From Zygnema cylindricum (lineage: Eukaryota; Streptophyta; Zygnematophyceae; Zygnematales; Zygnemataceae), in assembly GCA_037447655.1 (NCBI GenBank), contig JBBHKE010002115.1:1-64000 (forward strand): a stretch of DNA of 64,000 nucleotides, given 5' to 3'. The position numbers and the translations under genes were made by a program. Below the pieces are notes generated by a model, which was given only the letters and a program-made list of their open reading frames with translations, did no database searches and was not told the DNA's origin. Positions 9,746 to 21,190 of the stretch are shown here, one piece after another (within the stretch, counting starts at the first letter, position 1; the number at the start of each line of letters is the position of its first letter).

Positions 9746-11904
9746 TTTGCCACGGTGTAAATCGTGAGCCAATACTGTAACAGCTCATACCTATGCAGTA
9801 TCAACTTCAAGTGAACACTAAATAGCGTACGAGTAAGCTTGAAACTCTTTTAGTGACGCGTATCGAGTTGATTTTCACTCGATTTTATGCCCTTCGACAT
9901 CATCAGTACAATAGTCGATGAACGATAGGCGCCGATTTCGGTGAGTTTCTGCATCGCGATATTGCCAGCTGTTTTGTTTTTAAATATTCGATATTGCGCT
10001 TTTATTTTGGAACTAAAACTCCGCCTTCATCATCAAAAATGGGTGGATAAACCATCAATGTACCCAACATGATTGAAATGGAAAATTGTTGACGACCATT
10101 AAAGATAACAAAAGCTAAGCAACACTAAAAGCCTGAAATTGAATGCTAGAAAAACAAATACCATACCACAAGAGCACTAAAAACCACCCTATATACTAAT
10201 TCCAAAAGAGAAAACAAGCCCTCGGCACAAAACCTAAAACAATTCCATAATAAAGGTCAAAATAATGATTATCATCTATATGCGTCAAGTGGCGCTGAGG
10301 TAAGTCTCTTAGTCCTCGAACATTATTCACCACCTTGCTCTACCGGATGAGGGCCGGAGCTCGGGAGCGCAGAAGGGCGATAGAGATACGTTGGCGGTAG
10401 TAAGCCGACATGAGAGTTGGGAAGAGCTACATGGTTAACGTAAAATGAATCTTATCAATCTTTCTTATAAATTGTATGGGCAATTTGGACTGCCTTATCA
10501 ATGAATATAGAATCTTGCCTGGAAATGGAAAAATAAAATTTGATGGTTCAACTTGGATGCGCATCACTAATTTTTTTTTATTGATGTTGTTTGAAAACAA
10601 AAGGTCTCGACGTGGAAGATTTGAAAGTAGTCGTCCTCCTTTTCAATTACTCTTCCTAAAGGTTTGAATAAAAATTCAAAAATTTCCACTTCATCACCGA
10701 GAGATTCTAAAGAACCATTATTTAATGTTGAAATTGAAATTTGAATTTTATTTTTTTTAAATGACAAATGTATGTGATATTGATGTTGTGAACTGTTTTA
10801 GTCAAATGTCAAACATAGACATAGATTTCTATGCTGAATGGTTGTTAGGCAAAATGTATGTTAATTCTGTTGACTTGGCAACACCAATTTCAATTTTATA
10901 AAACAAAAATGATCAATGTTAGAAACGCGTTGTCAAAGGCCTTTAACTCTGTAATCGACCGTTGGATTTTTGTTCTTAGGTCAGTAATCGAAAGATAACA
11001 GTCTTACCCTTCGATCGAGATGTCGCAATCGGACATCTGAAGACTGTGAGATCAGGAAAAGTACTTAGATTGCCCCGGAAATGTTTAATTCTAATAATGA
11101 TCGGCAGTGTACCAGTGTAATTCTATGGTGGGTATAACTTTCAAATGAACTTGACAAAGGTCTCAGAAGTTAATTCTCGCCATAATTCAATTTCCAAATA
11201 AACTGTGGTCAAATGCACCCAGCCTTTAGCAAAGTTCAAATGAACTGAAAATCAGTGACACGCAGCTTTACAAACAACTTGCATACATTTTTGTATCGTT
11301 GAGGCCAAAACAAAATTCAAATATAGTCTGCAGTAAAGTAGTAACAAAAAAAAGGAAAGGCATAAAAAAATGAATTGTGTTTCAAAACCAAATGCTCCAA
11401 AATTATTTATTTGCACTAGTGAATTTAATAATAATGATCAGACTGGAAATTCTACCCATCCTCAAAACCTATTAAGCAAATCTCCTTTTGAGATTTACAG
11501 TCTAAAAACTAAACTAAATTCACAACTATATGTAGTTATTTTCAAAAATGCACTTTCTATACACTATTTACTAGCATCCATCCACTCATGGCTCGCCAGC
11601 TGGCATGATAAAAGTTCAAGCCATTAAATTATACACTAAAAAACATATCTTTTCCTGTCATTATTTTTCTATGACTCAAATCTAAAAAAAAGAAAATTGG
11701 CATCTAAATTATGGTGGCACCTGCCTTACATTCTCTTCTACTCAAAGTTATATTAAAGGAGCATCAAAACATGGTTGTTAAGAGGGGAGGAAATAATCAA
11801 GACGGATTTTACGAAAAGGACAAAAATAAAGATTTCGATCGTGACGAAAGAATGGAACTTCTCTTCAATCCTTTCCCGACACCAGCCTCCGGAAATTGCC
11901 AGTA
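9746..11904. other. Unassigned AT-rich DNA
   Basis: I see no convincing coding region, repeat termini or RNA gene. A moderately GC-rich patch at 10,300-10,440 and two GATCG-rich stretches near 10,960-11,060 were examined without result. Confidence 0.4.
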
Positions 11905-12910
11905 CTTCATCTTGATGGCACGTCATCTCTGACACGTGTCACAATGTGTGACATGTGTCACCAATTCATATAGAAACTGCTCAAAACTGCCGGGGAAACT
12001 AATAAAAATAAAAGGTTTAATCAAAGGGCGACAAAAAAGGCGAAAATGTGGCGAAATTGGACGCTTAAATCTCCTTTTTCTTTTCTTTCCCGAGAAAAGA
12101 AAAAGAAAAAAAGGATACTTTCCCTTAGCAAAGGAAAAAAAAAAAAATCTTTCCCCTAAAAAGGTAAAAAGAAAAGGAACAAAAATGAGTTTCCAATGGA
12201 GCTCAGTCTCGCACCGACCGCATTATCTTCGCAATATTCCCCAATCGAACAAAACCGCCATTTTCCCCAAAAATCCCAAATTGGGTTCCTTACCCCTTCC
12301 TCCTTTTTCCCTCCTACCCCTTCTCCTGCTTTCCTCCTTCACTCCACCCTCCTGTCCTCCCCTGCCACGACAGCATCCCACGTCATCCTCTGCAATCTGC
12401 CACGTCAGCATGCCAATTAGCCACATCACTTTCGCCCTCCGGCTCCTCCGACCAGCTCTGAAGTCACCCATTATGTTCCAATAGCTTGCCACGTCAGCAT
12501 CACACCGTCATTCCCTCCAACTGCCACGTCACCCACCACTTTTCGACCAGCTCTGGTGTCACCCAAAGACCGTCTTCTACCTTCCCACGTCAGCCTTTCC
12601 CACGTCAGCTTGTGCCACGTGGCAGTCTCAGGAGTCTTCGGAAATGGAGGTCATTCGCTGAAGGTGGAAACCTCTTCGAGGGAGTTTCGGCGCCTTCCCG
12701 GAAGCTTCCACGGGACACGTCACCCCTGGGAGAGGCTGCAACGGTCTCCATGTTCGCTGTTCCGTTTCAGATTCCGTTGTCGTATCCGTTGACCTCAATT
12801 CGAACTCCGTTGACTCCGTTGACTTCGCCGACGTTGTGGGATTCGCCGAATTTTTGGATTCCAGGGAGCATGCTGACGTGGCAGAAGAGCATGCTGACGT
12901 GGCAGAATCT
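11905..12910. promoter_or_regulatory. Dense cluster of ACGT-core (bZIP-type) motifs
   Basis: ACGT cores in CCACGTCA/TGACGTGG context begin at 12,380, 12,402, 12,491, 12,536, 12,587, 12,602, 12,617 (a CACGTG), 12,717 (in GACACGTCA), 12,876 and 12,897: ten in about 520 bp. Two more, including palindromic GACACGTGTC at 11,931-11,940, lie upstream. Both orientations occur and spacing is irregular, so this is not a simple tandem repeat. The context is CT-rich between 12,290 and 12,370. Which gene it would serve is not visible; the neighbouring reading frames run into simple-sequence DNA. Confidence 0.5.
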
Positions 12911-12984
12911 GGAAAAGAATCTCCGGAATTGGCGTCCGTACAGGGAGGAGAATGAGGCACCGGAATTAGTGTGGATGTGGAGGA

Positions 12985-13960
12985 GGAGATTTGGGGGGGG
13001 AGGAGAGAGGAGTTTTCGGATTGGGAGACGTCGAGGTCTCGGAAAGATCTACTTTTTCTGGATCGGGCGGCGGAGAGGGAGGGAGAGGGAGGGAGAGAGT
13101 CGAAGGGGGTTTTGGGGCAGGGAGGAGGAGGAGAGTGGAGGGAAGGGAAGACGCGAAAATGTTCCCGGAGTCGTAATTTGGAGAAAAGGTTGTGTTTTGG
13201 GAGTTTGGGGGGGGGGGGGAGAGGAGGAGAGGGGTAGAAAGGGGGCGTTGGGGGGGGGAGAGGGAGGCTGCTGCTGCACTCGGGCAGATGCTATTTTTTT
13301 CACTCGAGCTGCCCGAGACTTCAGACCGACCAGGGTGCGGAGCTCCATGGGGGGGGGGGGGGGGGAGGGAGAGGGGAAGGGAGAGGGGAAGGAGAGGGAG
13401 GGGGGAGGGGGGAGGGGGGGAAGGGAGAGGGGAGGGAGAGGGAGGGGGGGAAGGGAGAGGGGGGGGAGAGGGTGAGGGGAGGGGGGGAAGGGGGGGGAGA
13501 GGGAAGGGAGGGGAAGGGGGGGAGAGGGGGAGGAGAGGGAAGGGAGGGGAGAGGGGAGGAAGAGGGGGGGAGAGGGGGGGTAGAGGGGAGGGAGAGGGAG
13601 GGAGAGGGAGGGAGAGGGGAGGGAGAGGGAGGGAGAGGGGAAGGGGGAAAGGGAAGGAGAGGGAGGGGAATGAGGGGGGAAGGTAAAAGGAGGGAGAGGG
13701 GAGGGAGAGGGGAGGGAGAGAGGAAGGAGCAGAGAAAGAGGGAGAGAGGAAGGGGAGAGAGAGCGAAGGATAAGAGAGAGAAAGAGAGGAGAGAGGAGAG
13801 GAGAGAAGGGAGAGGAGAGGAAGAGAGAAAGAGAGAGAGGAGAGAGAAGAGAACGAGAGGTAAGAGAAGATAAAGAAAGGAAGGAGAGAGAAGAAAGAGA
13901 GGAGAGAGAGAGAGAGAGGAGGAGGAGAAGAGGAAAGCGACAGAAAATGGGAGAAACCGA
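12985..13960. repeat. Long purine-rich (GGGA/GGAG/GAGA) simple-sequence tract
   Basis: From about 12,985 the plus strand becomes G+A rich. From 13,350 to about 13,935 it is almost uninterrupted homopurine, first GGGAGGGG-like, then GGAGAGAG-like toward the right. A G-run of about 15 bases lies near 13,350. The long reading frames through it (poly-Gly/Glu/Arg or poly-Pro/Ser/Leu) follow from composition and are not genes. Such DNA can form triplex or quadruplex structures. Confidence 0.9.
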
Positions 13961-14056
13961 GAGTGCGAGGTAGCAGGCGAGGGTAGACGAGGGAGAGAAG
14001 TTTTCCTTGGAGCGAACCGTTGGTACCATCGTATGGCCGGGGGTGTCGTACCACCA

Positions 14057-14225
14057 GGATTTGTACTTTTCAAGGATTTGTACTTTTCATGGATTTGTAC
14101 TTTTCATGGATTTGTACTTTCATGGATTTGTACTTTTTTAGGAATTGTACTTTTCTAGCATTTGTGTTTTCTAGAATTTGTACTTTTCAGAATTTTTACT
14201 TTTCTAGGATTTGTACTTTTGTACT
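14057..14225. repeat. GTAC minisatellite, about 17-18 bp unit
   Basis: About nine diverging tandem units of the form GGATTTGTACTTTTCAT run from 14,057 to about 14,225. Early units are near-identical and later units decay. The GTACTTTT word also dominates the MITE interiors at 20.4, 28.4 and 55.7 kb. Confidence 0.85.
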
Positions 14226-17200
14226 TGTTGACGCGGCCAGATGTAAAAAACGGAAGTACGGAACGGCTCTCAGATCCGAGAGGATTTCTCCGTGAATTGC
14301 GGCCAGCCGCCGATTATGCGTCGCAAAAACGTGGCGCGCTCGGATTGAAAGCGATCGCGCGTTTGTCGGCAGGCGACGCCGAATCGCGGTATTGATAAGG
14401 CAGGCGCTAAACGACAAAATGACGGCCAGCTGGCTATGATTTGCAGGACTGGGCGGCAACAGAAGACGACAAAATACGATTGATGCTGCAGGCAACAAAC
14501 CAAATTGAACGGAAGGAGTCGGTCCAAATTTTCAATGGTGTACGGACTCGACAGGAGACGTGTGCAGAATGGCGTGACTCCACCGCAGACTGGTCGGTGG
14601 AACGTGTACGGACAACATTCGATTCGGACTGCTTCGTGACAAAAGTACTGTTAGATTCCGTGGTTAGATATGATTGGCTGCTGGCAGCGGCTGACACGTT
14701 CCTTCTATGGCCAATGGAGGAAACGGAGAAGAACCCGCGTACATTCCACGTGTTACCAAACAAGAAATGAAGAAAAGTACAGTAGAGATCCTTCGGTACG
14801 GCTTCTGATTATATGTACGGACGAAGGACAGCTTTCCATCTCAGCTTTTTCAATTTTCAAGTCTATTCTCGGCAGGTCTTTTCTTGTACGTGCCAGAATT
14901 TTCTGGGCAGCCGGTTTATAAACGGCAGGAAGAATTTAGACTGCCGAATGCAACGCGCCAAGTCGTACTACACTATTAAATATTTAAATATATATTATGT
15001 GTTAAAAGGTGTGGATACGACATACTGTACCGTTTGTTGCTCCAACCCTTTCTCTAGACGTCCATCGAAAGCATAAAAGGAGTAGGTAAAGTGGCAAACA
15101 GCGGCCCAAGATTTAAACAGTACAGTATCCTCTAAAACGTACAATCGTAAAAACGAATGTTTAGACGGTTATATGAAGCTTCTAAACGTTTTAATCCTTT
15201 TTAGCCTTGGAACAACTTCAAAATTCAAAACAATTGGTGCGAAATTAAAAGAATATGCCTTTTTATTTTTCTCTTCTTTTTTTTACTTCTTTTATAAGCC
15301 TGTTTAGCTTCCTCCTCTCCTTACTCATGCTCCAAAAATAACCCTCTCCCGCGAAGACTGTTACGTAAAATATATTTAGAGTTATCCGTAATTGTGAAGC
15401 TTAACTCCGGGGGCTAGGTCTGGACCGTGAGCTGGAAATTACAAAATTTTGAAATTTTGAAGTCAGATTTCAAAAGTTTGAACCTCCAATTCAAAAGTTA
15501 AAGATTTAAATTTTGAATTGTAAGTTATATTTCTTCAATTATTCACCTATATATAATATTTTAAATTAACAAAAAGTTTGTACCTACTATTTAAACTTTG
15601 TTATCTGTATTGAAAAAACATACATATGTTTATTTGAAGTTTTCAGAAAATACAAAAAAAATGAATATCGAAAAGGGAAAGTTGTGGCATAGCAATCCTT
15701 GACTATTACACATAAAACAAAATGTTCAGGAGTGTGAGTACATATTACTTAGTTTTATGTATCGAACAAAAAAAGGTTAGCACGTACCGCCTCGAATGGT
15801 GTATCAATGGCCATTCAGCTAACAAAAACAAATGGTGTCCTCTTACGAAACAAGGTGGCAAATGACATGCAAGCCCCCCAACTCTTCCACCAACGGATCT
15901 AGTCCACATGTGCGATCTTTGAGGTTAAGGACCTTAGTTTGTTAGGCCATGTACTATAAGTTTTTCTCATTTTTGGGTATAGGTGTATAACAATTTTAAC
16001 TAGTTTTTGTAGAAGATAAGGGCATGGTGGGCGAAAGAGATAAATAATGGAGAAAGATATCCAAGATGAAAAGAGAGAGGAACCATGGCAAAGAAGAATA
16101 CGGAAGCAAATACTAAAGACAAAATGAGACGAAAAGAATACAAAAGGAGAAGCACAGGGGAGAAAAAAGTCTTCTCAATATAATCGGTTAATTAAGTGTA
16201 CAGAATGAACATATTAAGTACTAAGCCTACACTAGATTTAGAGTGGACTAGTCACACGATGCCCACAAAATAATCGAAGCCGCATAAGGACAAAAAGGTA
16301 TAACTAGTGACGGCGAATGACTAAGTCGGTGGACGACAGAATTTAGGTCAAAAAGAATCTTACGATAATGGAATCTATACTAAAAGGAATCAACTAATCA
16401 ACAATAAATATTGTGAATGTGCGCTTCGTCGTTTGTACTTCGTGAAACGACGAAACGGATGAAGTGCGGTTCGTTGAACAACGTGACAAATAAAATACAA
16501 TGATAACAGTGTGAACTGTGAACCGACAATATTAAAAGTATCCGTACACTAAGAATAAATTTATGTGAACACATATAAAAGTGACGCGAAACAACTGTAC
16601 CGTATTGAAAATTATATACAAAATAAAGGTACATATAAAATCGTACGTTCCGCTAATTACACGTCTAAAAGTGTATTTCAACAGTTTTGGTGTTCACTTG
16701 TTTTAGTTAGCAGTGAGTTTTTTCGTATGTTTTTTTATGTTAGTGCCTATTTCTTTTTTCTCGTATTCTTCAAGCATTATTCTTTTTTAATTTTCGTTTA
16801 GGCCTTTTGTACCTTGATGGTTTTTCTTTATGGTAGAATCTGCTTTATAGACCCAAAATGGAGAAAAGAGCTACACAACAACGAGCTTAAAGACAATTTG
16901 AAAAGTTTTTATAACAATATACTATTTAGGTCGAACGGTACAAGTTCAAATATGGTACATAATTCCCATCATGTAGCCGCTATAGCCTGTGTTGAAATTG
17001 GCGTCGTCTGAACATGTGAGAACATGTTCGTTTAATATTCGCCCCTCTTTATGGCTAGCAATCAATACTTATTACGCTCTCCAAAGTAGACGCCACTCAC
17101 TTTCTACTGTCGATGCCGTTAAACAACTCTTTTTTGGGGGGTTTTTATACGATATAACAAGCAGTTTAGGACGAACTGACACATTTTGCACCCGTGACAC

Positions 17201-18354
17201 ATTTCGTACCCATCACCATTTATAAATCTGCCTAAACTAGTGGAATGGACACTAATTAACCCGTTCTTATATTAACGCAAAGTAAACATCATGTTTAATA
17301 ATTATATTTTAGGTTCGAAGCAAAAATTTAGGGGCGCCGAATTAACACTATTAGCGATTCACTTTGTAATTTACAAGGTCCCTGCCATGGCGCATGAAAG
17401 CTGACAATGGATCTTGTGATGCGTGTGGCTTCCTAAAATTCTACTGAGATTACAGTACCGTACACTTTCTGAAATATTTTTGTCTCCGAAAACGGAAACT
17501 GATTTTCCCAGAGTGGGAATTGAACCCAAAAGTAAAATTAGCCGCGCAAAACAGGCATAGAAAAATAATTTATACATATTCCTGTCCTCTCCATATATTT
17601 TTAATAATTATTTGTAATGGCTACGTCGCGAATTGGATTGGCTGCTATTTTGACTCGCTTCTTGCAATGATTCCACCAATGGGGTACATTTTTCAAAGCG
17701 AGCGTTTCCAAAACATTCGAGCAATAGAATTCCGTTATTCGATTTGATAGCCACATACGACAAGCATAACTAAGGGCTTTTCGTTACAATGGCGATTAGG
17801 GTTTGGGCTATCGGGACCATTTGCCTCGAATGAAACGCTCTTTTTGAAAAACTCGATGAGACGCCAAAAAAACTTGATGACATGCAACGATTGGTTTCGG
17901 GCAAAGAAAAAAAAAAGGATGAGCTGAAGCTTCCCCCGAAAATTTTGAGGAAATTCTTAGGCTATCGGAAAAGGAATTGGATTGGCCGGAAATTTCGAGT
18001 TAATGCCCGAAAAGAAATTGGGGCGCGTGAAAAAGCTGGAGAAAAATTGGGCTTCTTTCTCTTTTTGTTTGTACAATCTACGTGGCGACTTATGAATGGG
18101 GCTTCTCACGACACGTAAATGATCCACGTGGAACCAAACCGCACCTTATGAAGTTTTAGGTCTGCCTAGGTTTAATAAGAAAATCGCCCAAACTTGTTGA
18201 CTAATGTTTCATTACTCGCATTAAATGTCGCCGTGCCGTTGACTTTAAGTCAGGCAATCATTGTGTGCGTACTGAACAGAGTCAGTTCCTGCATTCTGCC
18301 AAACTGACCTACGGAACGCTTCACCGCCCAGTAATAGGACTCAAGTGAACCGCT
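14226..18354. other. Unassigned DNA
   Basis: 14,226-14,780 is relatively GC-rich and open in several frames, but nothing is recognised there. From 15,080 onward the region is AT-rich. Bases 17,325-17,372 resemble the right end of a TA-flanked MITE (GAATTAACACTATTAGCGATTC), but no left partner is visible. No gene is supported. Confidence 0.4.
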
Positions 18355-18356
18355 TA

Positions 18357-18868
18357 CACCGCGCATCGTTATTAGTGCCAAAGTTTAAATAGTGTAAGTA
18401 AATATACCGTCATTGACTCTAATTAAGAATTTGAAAATTAAAAAAGGTTTATTCTAATTTCAGTGTTAACGCTAATTTGAACAGCAAAAATGGAAAATTT
18501 CTGTACGATTATATACATTATTATATGTATCCGTACAAAATATAAAAATCGTACACCGTAGTGAAATTTAAATATCCGTACATGTCAGACTTATTTACAT
18601 GTCAGACCAATCCTGTTTTTTTAGCGCACGTTCTATGCAAACGCGTCCGATTTAATTTATTTTGAAATTTCAACTAAAAGGTACATTTATGTATGGTATG
18701 ATATAGACCGTACACCACACTATTTACATATTAATGTACTTTCGTTCTGTACGCTAATTTGTACGAACCTCATTAACGTCAAGAAAAATTAAAATCACGT
18801 ATTCTATTTTGGAAAAATCAAAATTTAGAACCCAAATTATGACCTTGACACACTAACGATGCGCGGTG
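18357..18868. mobile_element. TA-flanked MITE, copy 2
   Basis: The left end is CACCGCGCATCGTTATTAGT and the right end, reverse strand, is CACCGCGCATCGTTAGTG. TA lies on both sides (18,355-18,356 and 18,869-18,870). It is 512 bp long with a GTAC-rich interior and no coding capacity. Confidence 0.78.
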
Positions 18869-18880
18869 TACAGTGCAGTA

Positions 18881-19383
18881 CACCGTGAATCGCTATTAGC
18901 GTGTTGTCGCCATTGAGGTATTCTGTTTTTTGGGCAAATTCTCAAATAGAATTAGACATTCTAAATGTTCCTACATCGCATTTGAGTGTTCCATAAAATA
19001 GATTCATGACTCTAGTAAAGTGCCGTCGTAAATAGTGTGGTGTACGGTCTGTCAGATCTTACTTTATGTACTTTTTTAGAAAATACAGAAAATATATTCA
19101 CGCTGTCCCGTAACCGCGCTAACATGTAATTGCGTAAATATTTTCCGGCATTCGCGGATGAAAAAAATGCGACGACGTACGATTTGAACAATTTCGTACA
19201 TGCACATATTGTAGTGGAGATATTCTGAACTGAAATTTTTTACAAAGCAGTTTGCAAATTAGAGTGTACGAAAAATTAGAATAAAAATTATTTCCACAAA
19301 AGACGACATTCCCAATTAGCGTAAATAACGCTAATTGTTTCATTACGCTATCTATTTCATTACGCTAATAGCGATTCACGGTG
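18881..19383. mobile_element. TA-flanked MITE, copy 3 (adjacent to copy 2)
   Basis: Both ends carry CACCGTGAATCGCTATTAGC in inverted orientation, identical over about 22 bp. TA lies at 18,879-18,880 and 19,384-19,385. Only twelve bases, including both TA pairs, separate it from copy 2. Confidence 0.82.
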
Positions 19384-19385
19384 TA

Positions 19386-20322
19386 GCGCTAACATATCTT
19401 CGAATTGACTACACTAATTACACACTCCACGTGGCATGTTTTAAGACGCCTGCCTATATAGAGTGCCTAAGACAGTTTTCGATTCTCGGGATTAAAAAAT
19501 CATTATTTGGTAGCTGTCGGCGGAGTGGCTCTCAGCGAATCCGAGGCCATGTTGTCCCACCCTATGAACGACAGTCGCTGCCAAAACATGATTTGGAATC
19601 GATCTGAATAGCCCACTGAAGCCACGTCATCTTTTGTCTTACATTTCCACTCAGTTCTAGCCACGCTGGCAGATTCAGCTGTCGTTTTATTAGCTGATCG
19701 CGATCCGCCGTTCTGACAGTTCAAAAGATCGAGCAGGACAGGTTCTCGACGTTCCAGGTCCACTTATTAATATCATACTAAATTCTTACGCAAACAGTTC
19801 GTAATTAAATGCTGTTTTTAATGTGACGAACAAATCAGGATTACCGCATTACACTTTCGAAGTAAACCAATCGCGATTCTCGGTAAAAGCAATATCCTCC
19901 ATTGGAAAAAATCAACAAGCCAAAATCTGAAGACTGCCACGTGGAATTTGACCACGTTCAGCACCGTGAGGTTTGACTTTTGCACACGTCCGGCAACGTG
20001 GATTTTGTAGTTTTATTTTTCAACAGATCCAGATAGATTGCCAGAATCCTGGAGAAGAGGGATTGTTTTGGTCCCGTTGAATTTGCCCTATTGGCAATTT
20101 GTCGAACGTCAACACGTGCGAAGTTTGTTACGGCAACAATTCAACAGTTTGTCCTTTTCGAGACGTACAGCTCCCATCTGATTCCGCGGTCTCTACGGAA
20201 CTGTAGTCCACAGAGTACAGACCATAGATCTAGAACGGGGCATTTATTAAACAACGCAGAAATAATATTTGGGAATTGATCATGACAGGTGACTGTTTTG
20301 GTTGCGCATAGTCACTTGCGTG
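19386..20322. other. Unassigned DNA with ACGT motifs
   Basis: No gene is recognised. A CCACGTGG-type motif lies near 19,938 and further CACGT words lie at 19,950-20,120. Confidence 0.35.
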
Positions 20323-21029
20323 CATAGTTGTCCCGTGCGCATAATACGCACGAAACGAACGCGCGAATACTACGCACGATACGCATTTAACTTTAAAAAA
20401 ATTGTTATTAAATGCGTACTTGACTATGTACTCGTACATTTTTGTACATTTTCGTACCATTTCGTACATTTCAGTACTTTTAGGGGGTTTGAGGAATTTT
20501 ATGGTACATTCTCGTGCGTTCTCAAATATTTATGTTAAACAGCCAAACTATTATTTGTACATTTACGTACAGTGTCCATATTTTTTCGTACTTTTGACGG
20601 TTATTATTTTGAGATTTTTAGGGTACATTTTCGTACTTTCCAGATATTTCAGTTATAAGGGCTTACATTTTTCGTACATATATGTACGGCGTCCGTATAT
20701 TTCAGTACTTTTTAGGTTAGCGATGGGGGGATTTTAGGGTGTTTAGGGTACTTCCCGTGCATTTCCTACATTCCGGTAAAATACAGTACATCTGCCTTAC
20801 ATTTTCCGTACTCCTAGGTTTTTTAGGGTACACATGGCGTACAGTGACGTACATTTCCGTATGTTTTTCGTACGCTTTTAGGATTTTTTAAGGATTTTTT
20901 AGGGTTAAGGGGACGGTTTTCGTACGTTTTCGTACATCGTACAACGAAAACTAACGAACGGTATGAAAGAAACGAATACTACGTAGTTTTCGGAAAAAGG
21001 TCGAAATCCGTACGAATAGGACAACTATG
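20323..21029. mobile_element. hAT-like MITE with GTAC-rich interior, copy 1
   Basis: The ends are perfect 11-bp inverted repeats, CATAGTTGTCC and GGACAACTATG. Near each end is a CTACGTAG or TACTACG subterminal word. The interior has imperfect repeats of roughly 120-150 bp made of GTACATTT, TTCGTAC and TTTTAGGGT words. The flanking 8-mers do not match here, but the family relative at 61,482 has a perfect 8-bp duplication. Confidence 0.75.
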
Positions 21030-21190
21030 CTCTAATTTTTTTCATTATTCTACATTGGGTTTTGTCGGTGATAATTACGTGCGCGCTAATTGTCAACACT
21101 AACTTACTTATACGTACGAAATTTGTCATTCCGTATATTTCGACGTCAATGTGACGTTGTATAATTTGTCGCGCTGGATGTCAGTTCCGT
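21030..21190. repeat. Fragment of the TA-flanked MITE family
   Basis: The sequence resembles the interior of the copy at 6,413: CTCTAATTTT, a TTGGGTTTTGTCGG word, GATAATTA, then TATTTCGACGTCAATGTGACG. The end of the hAT-like element at 21,029 abuts it, so that element probably inserted here. Confidence 0.55.

Noticed and set aside
12196-12960. Coding exons in the ACGT-motif region
   Set aside because: Frames on both strands are Pro/Ser/Arg-rich, overlap each other and run into simple sequence; no motif is seen.
12966-14073. Very long reading frames on both strands (up to 362 codons) through the purine tract
   Set aside because: They are poly-Pro/Ser/Leu or poly-Gly/Glu/Arg products of simple sequence without stops, with no domain and several overlapping frames.
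14441-14770. 109-codon frames on both strands in the GC-richer segment
   Set aside because: Mirror frames on opposite strands without domain, start context or splice evidence.
20315-21037. Eight-base target duplication for the hAT-like copy at 20,323
   Set aside because: CTTGCGTG and CTCTAATT match at only three of eight positions; the family assignment rests on TIRs and on other copies.
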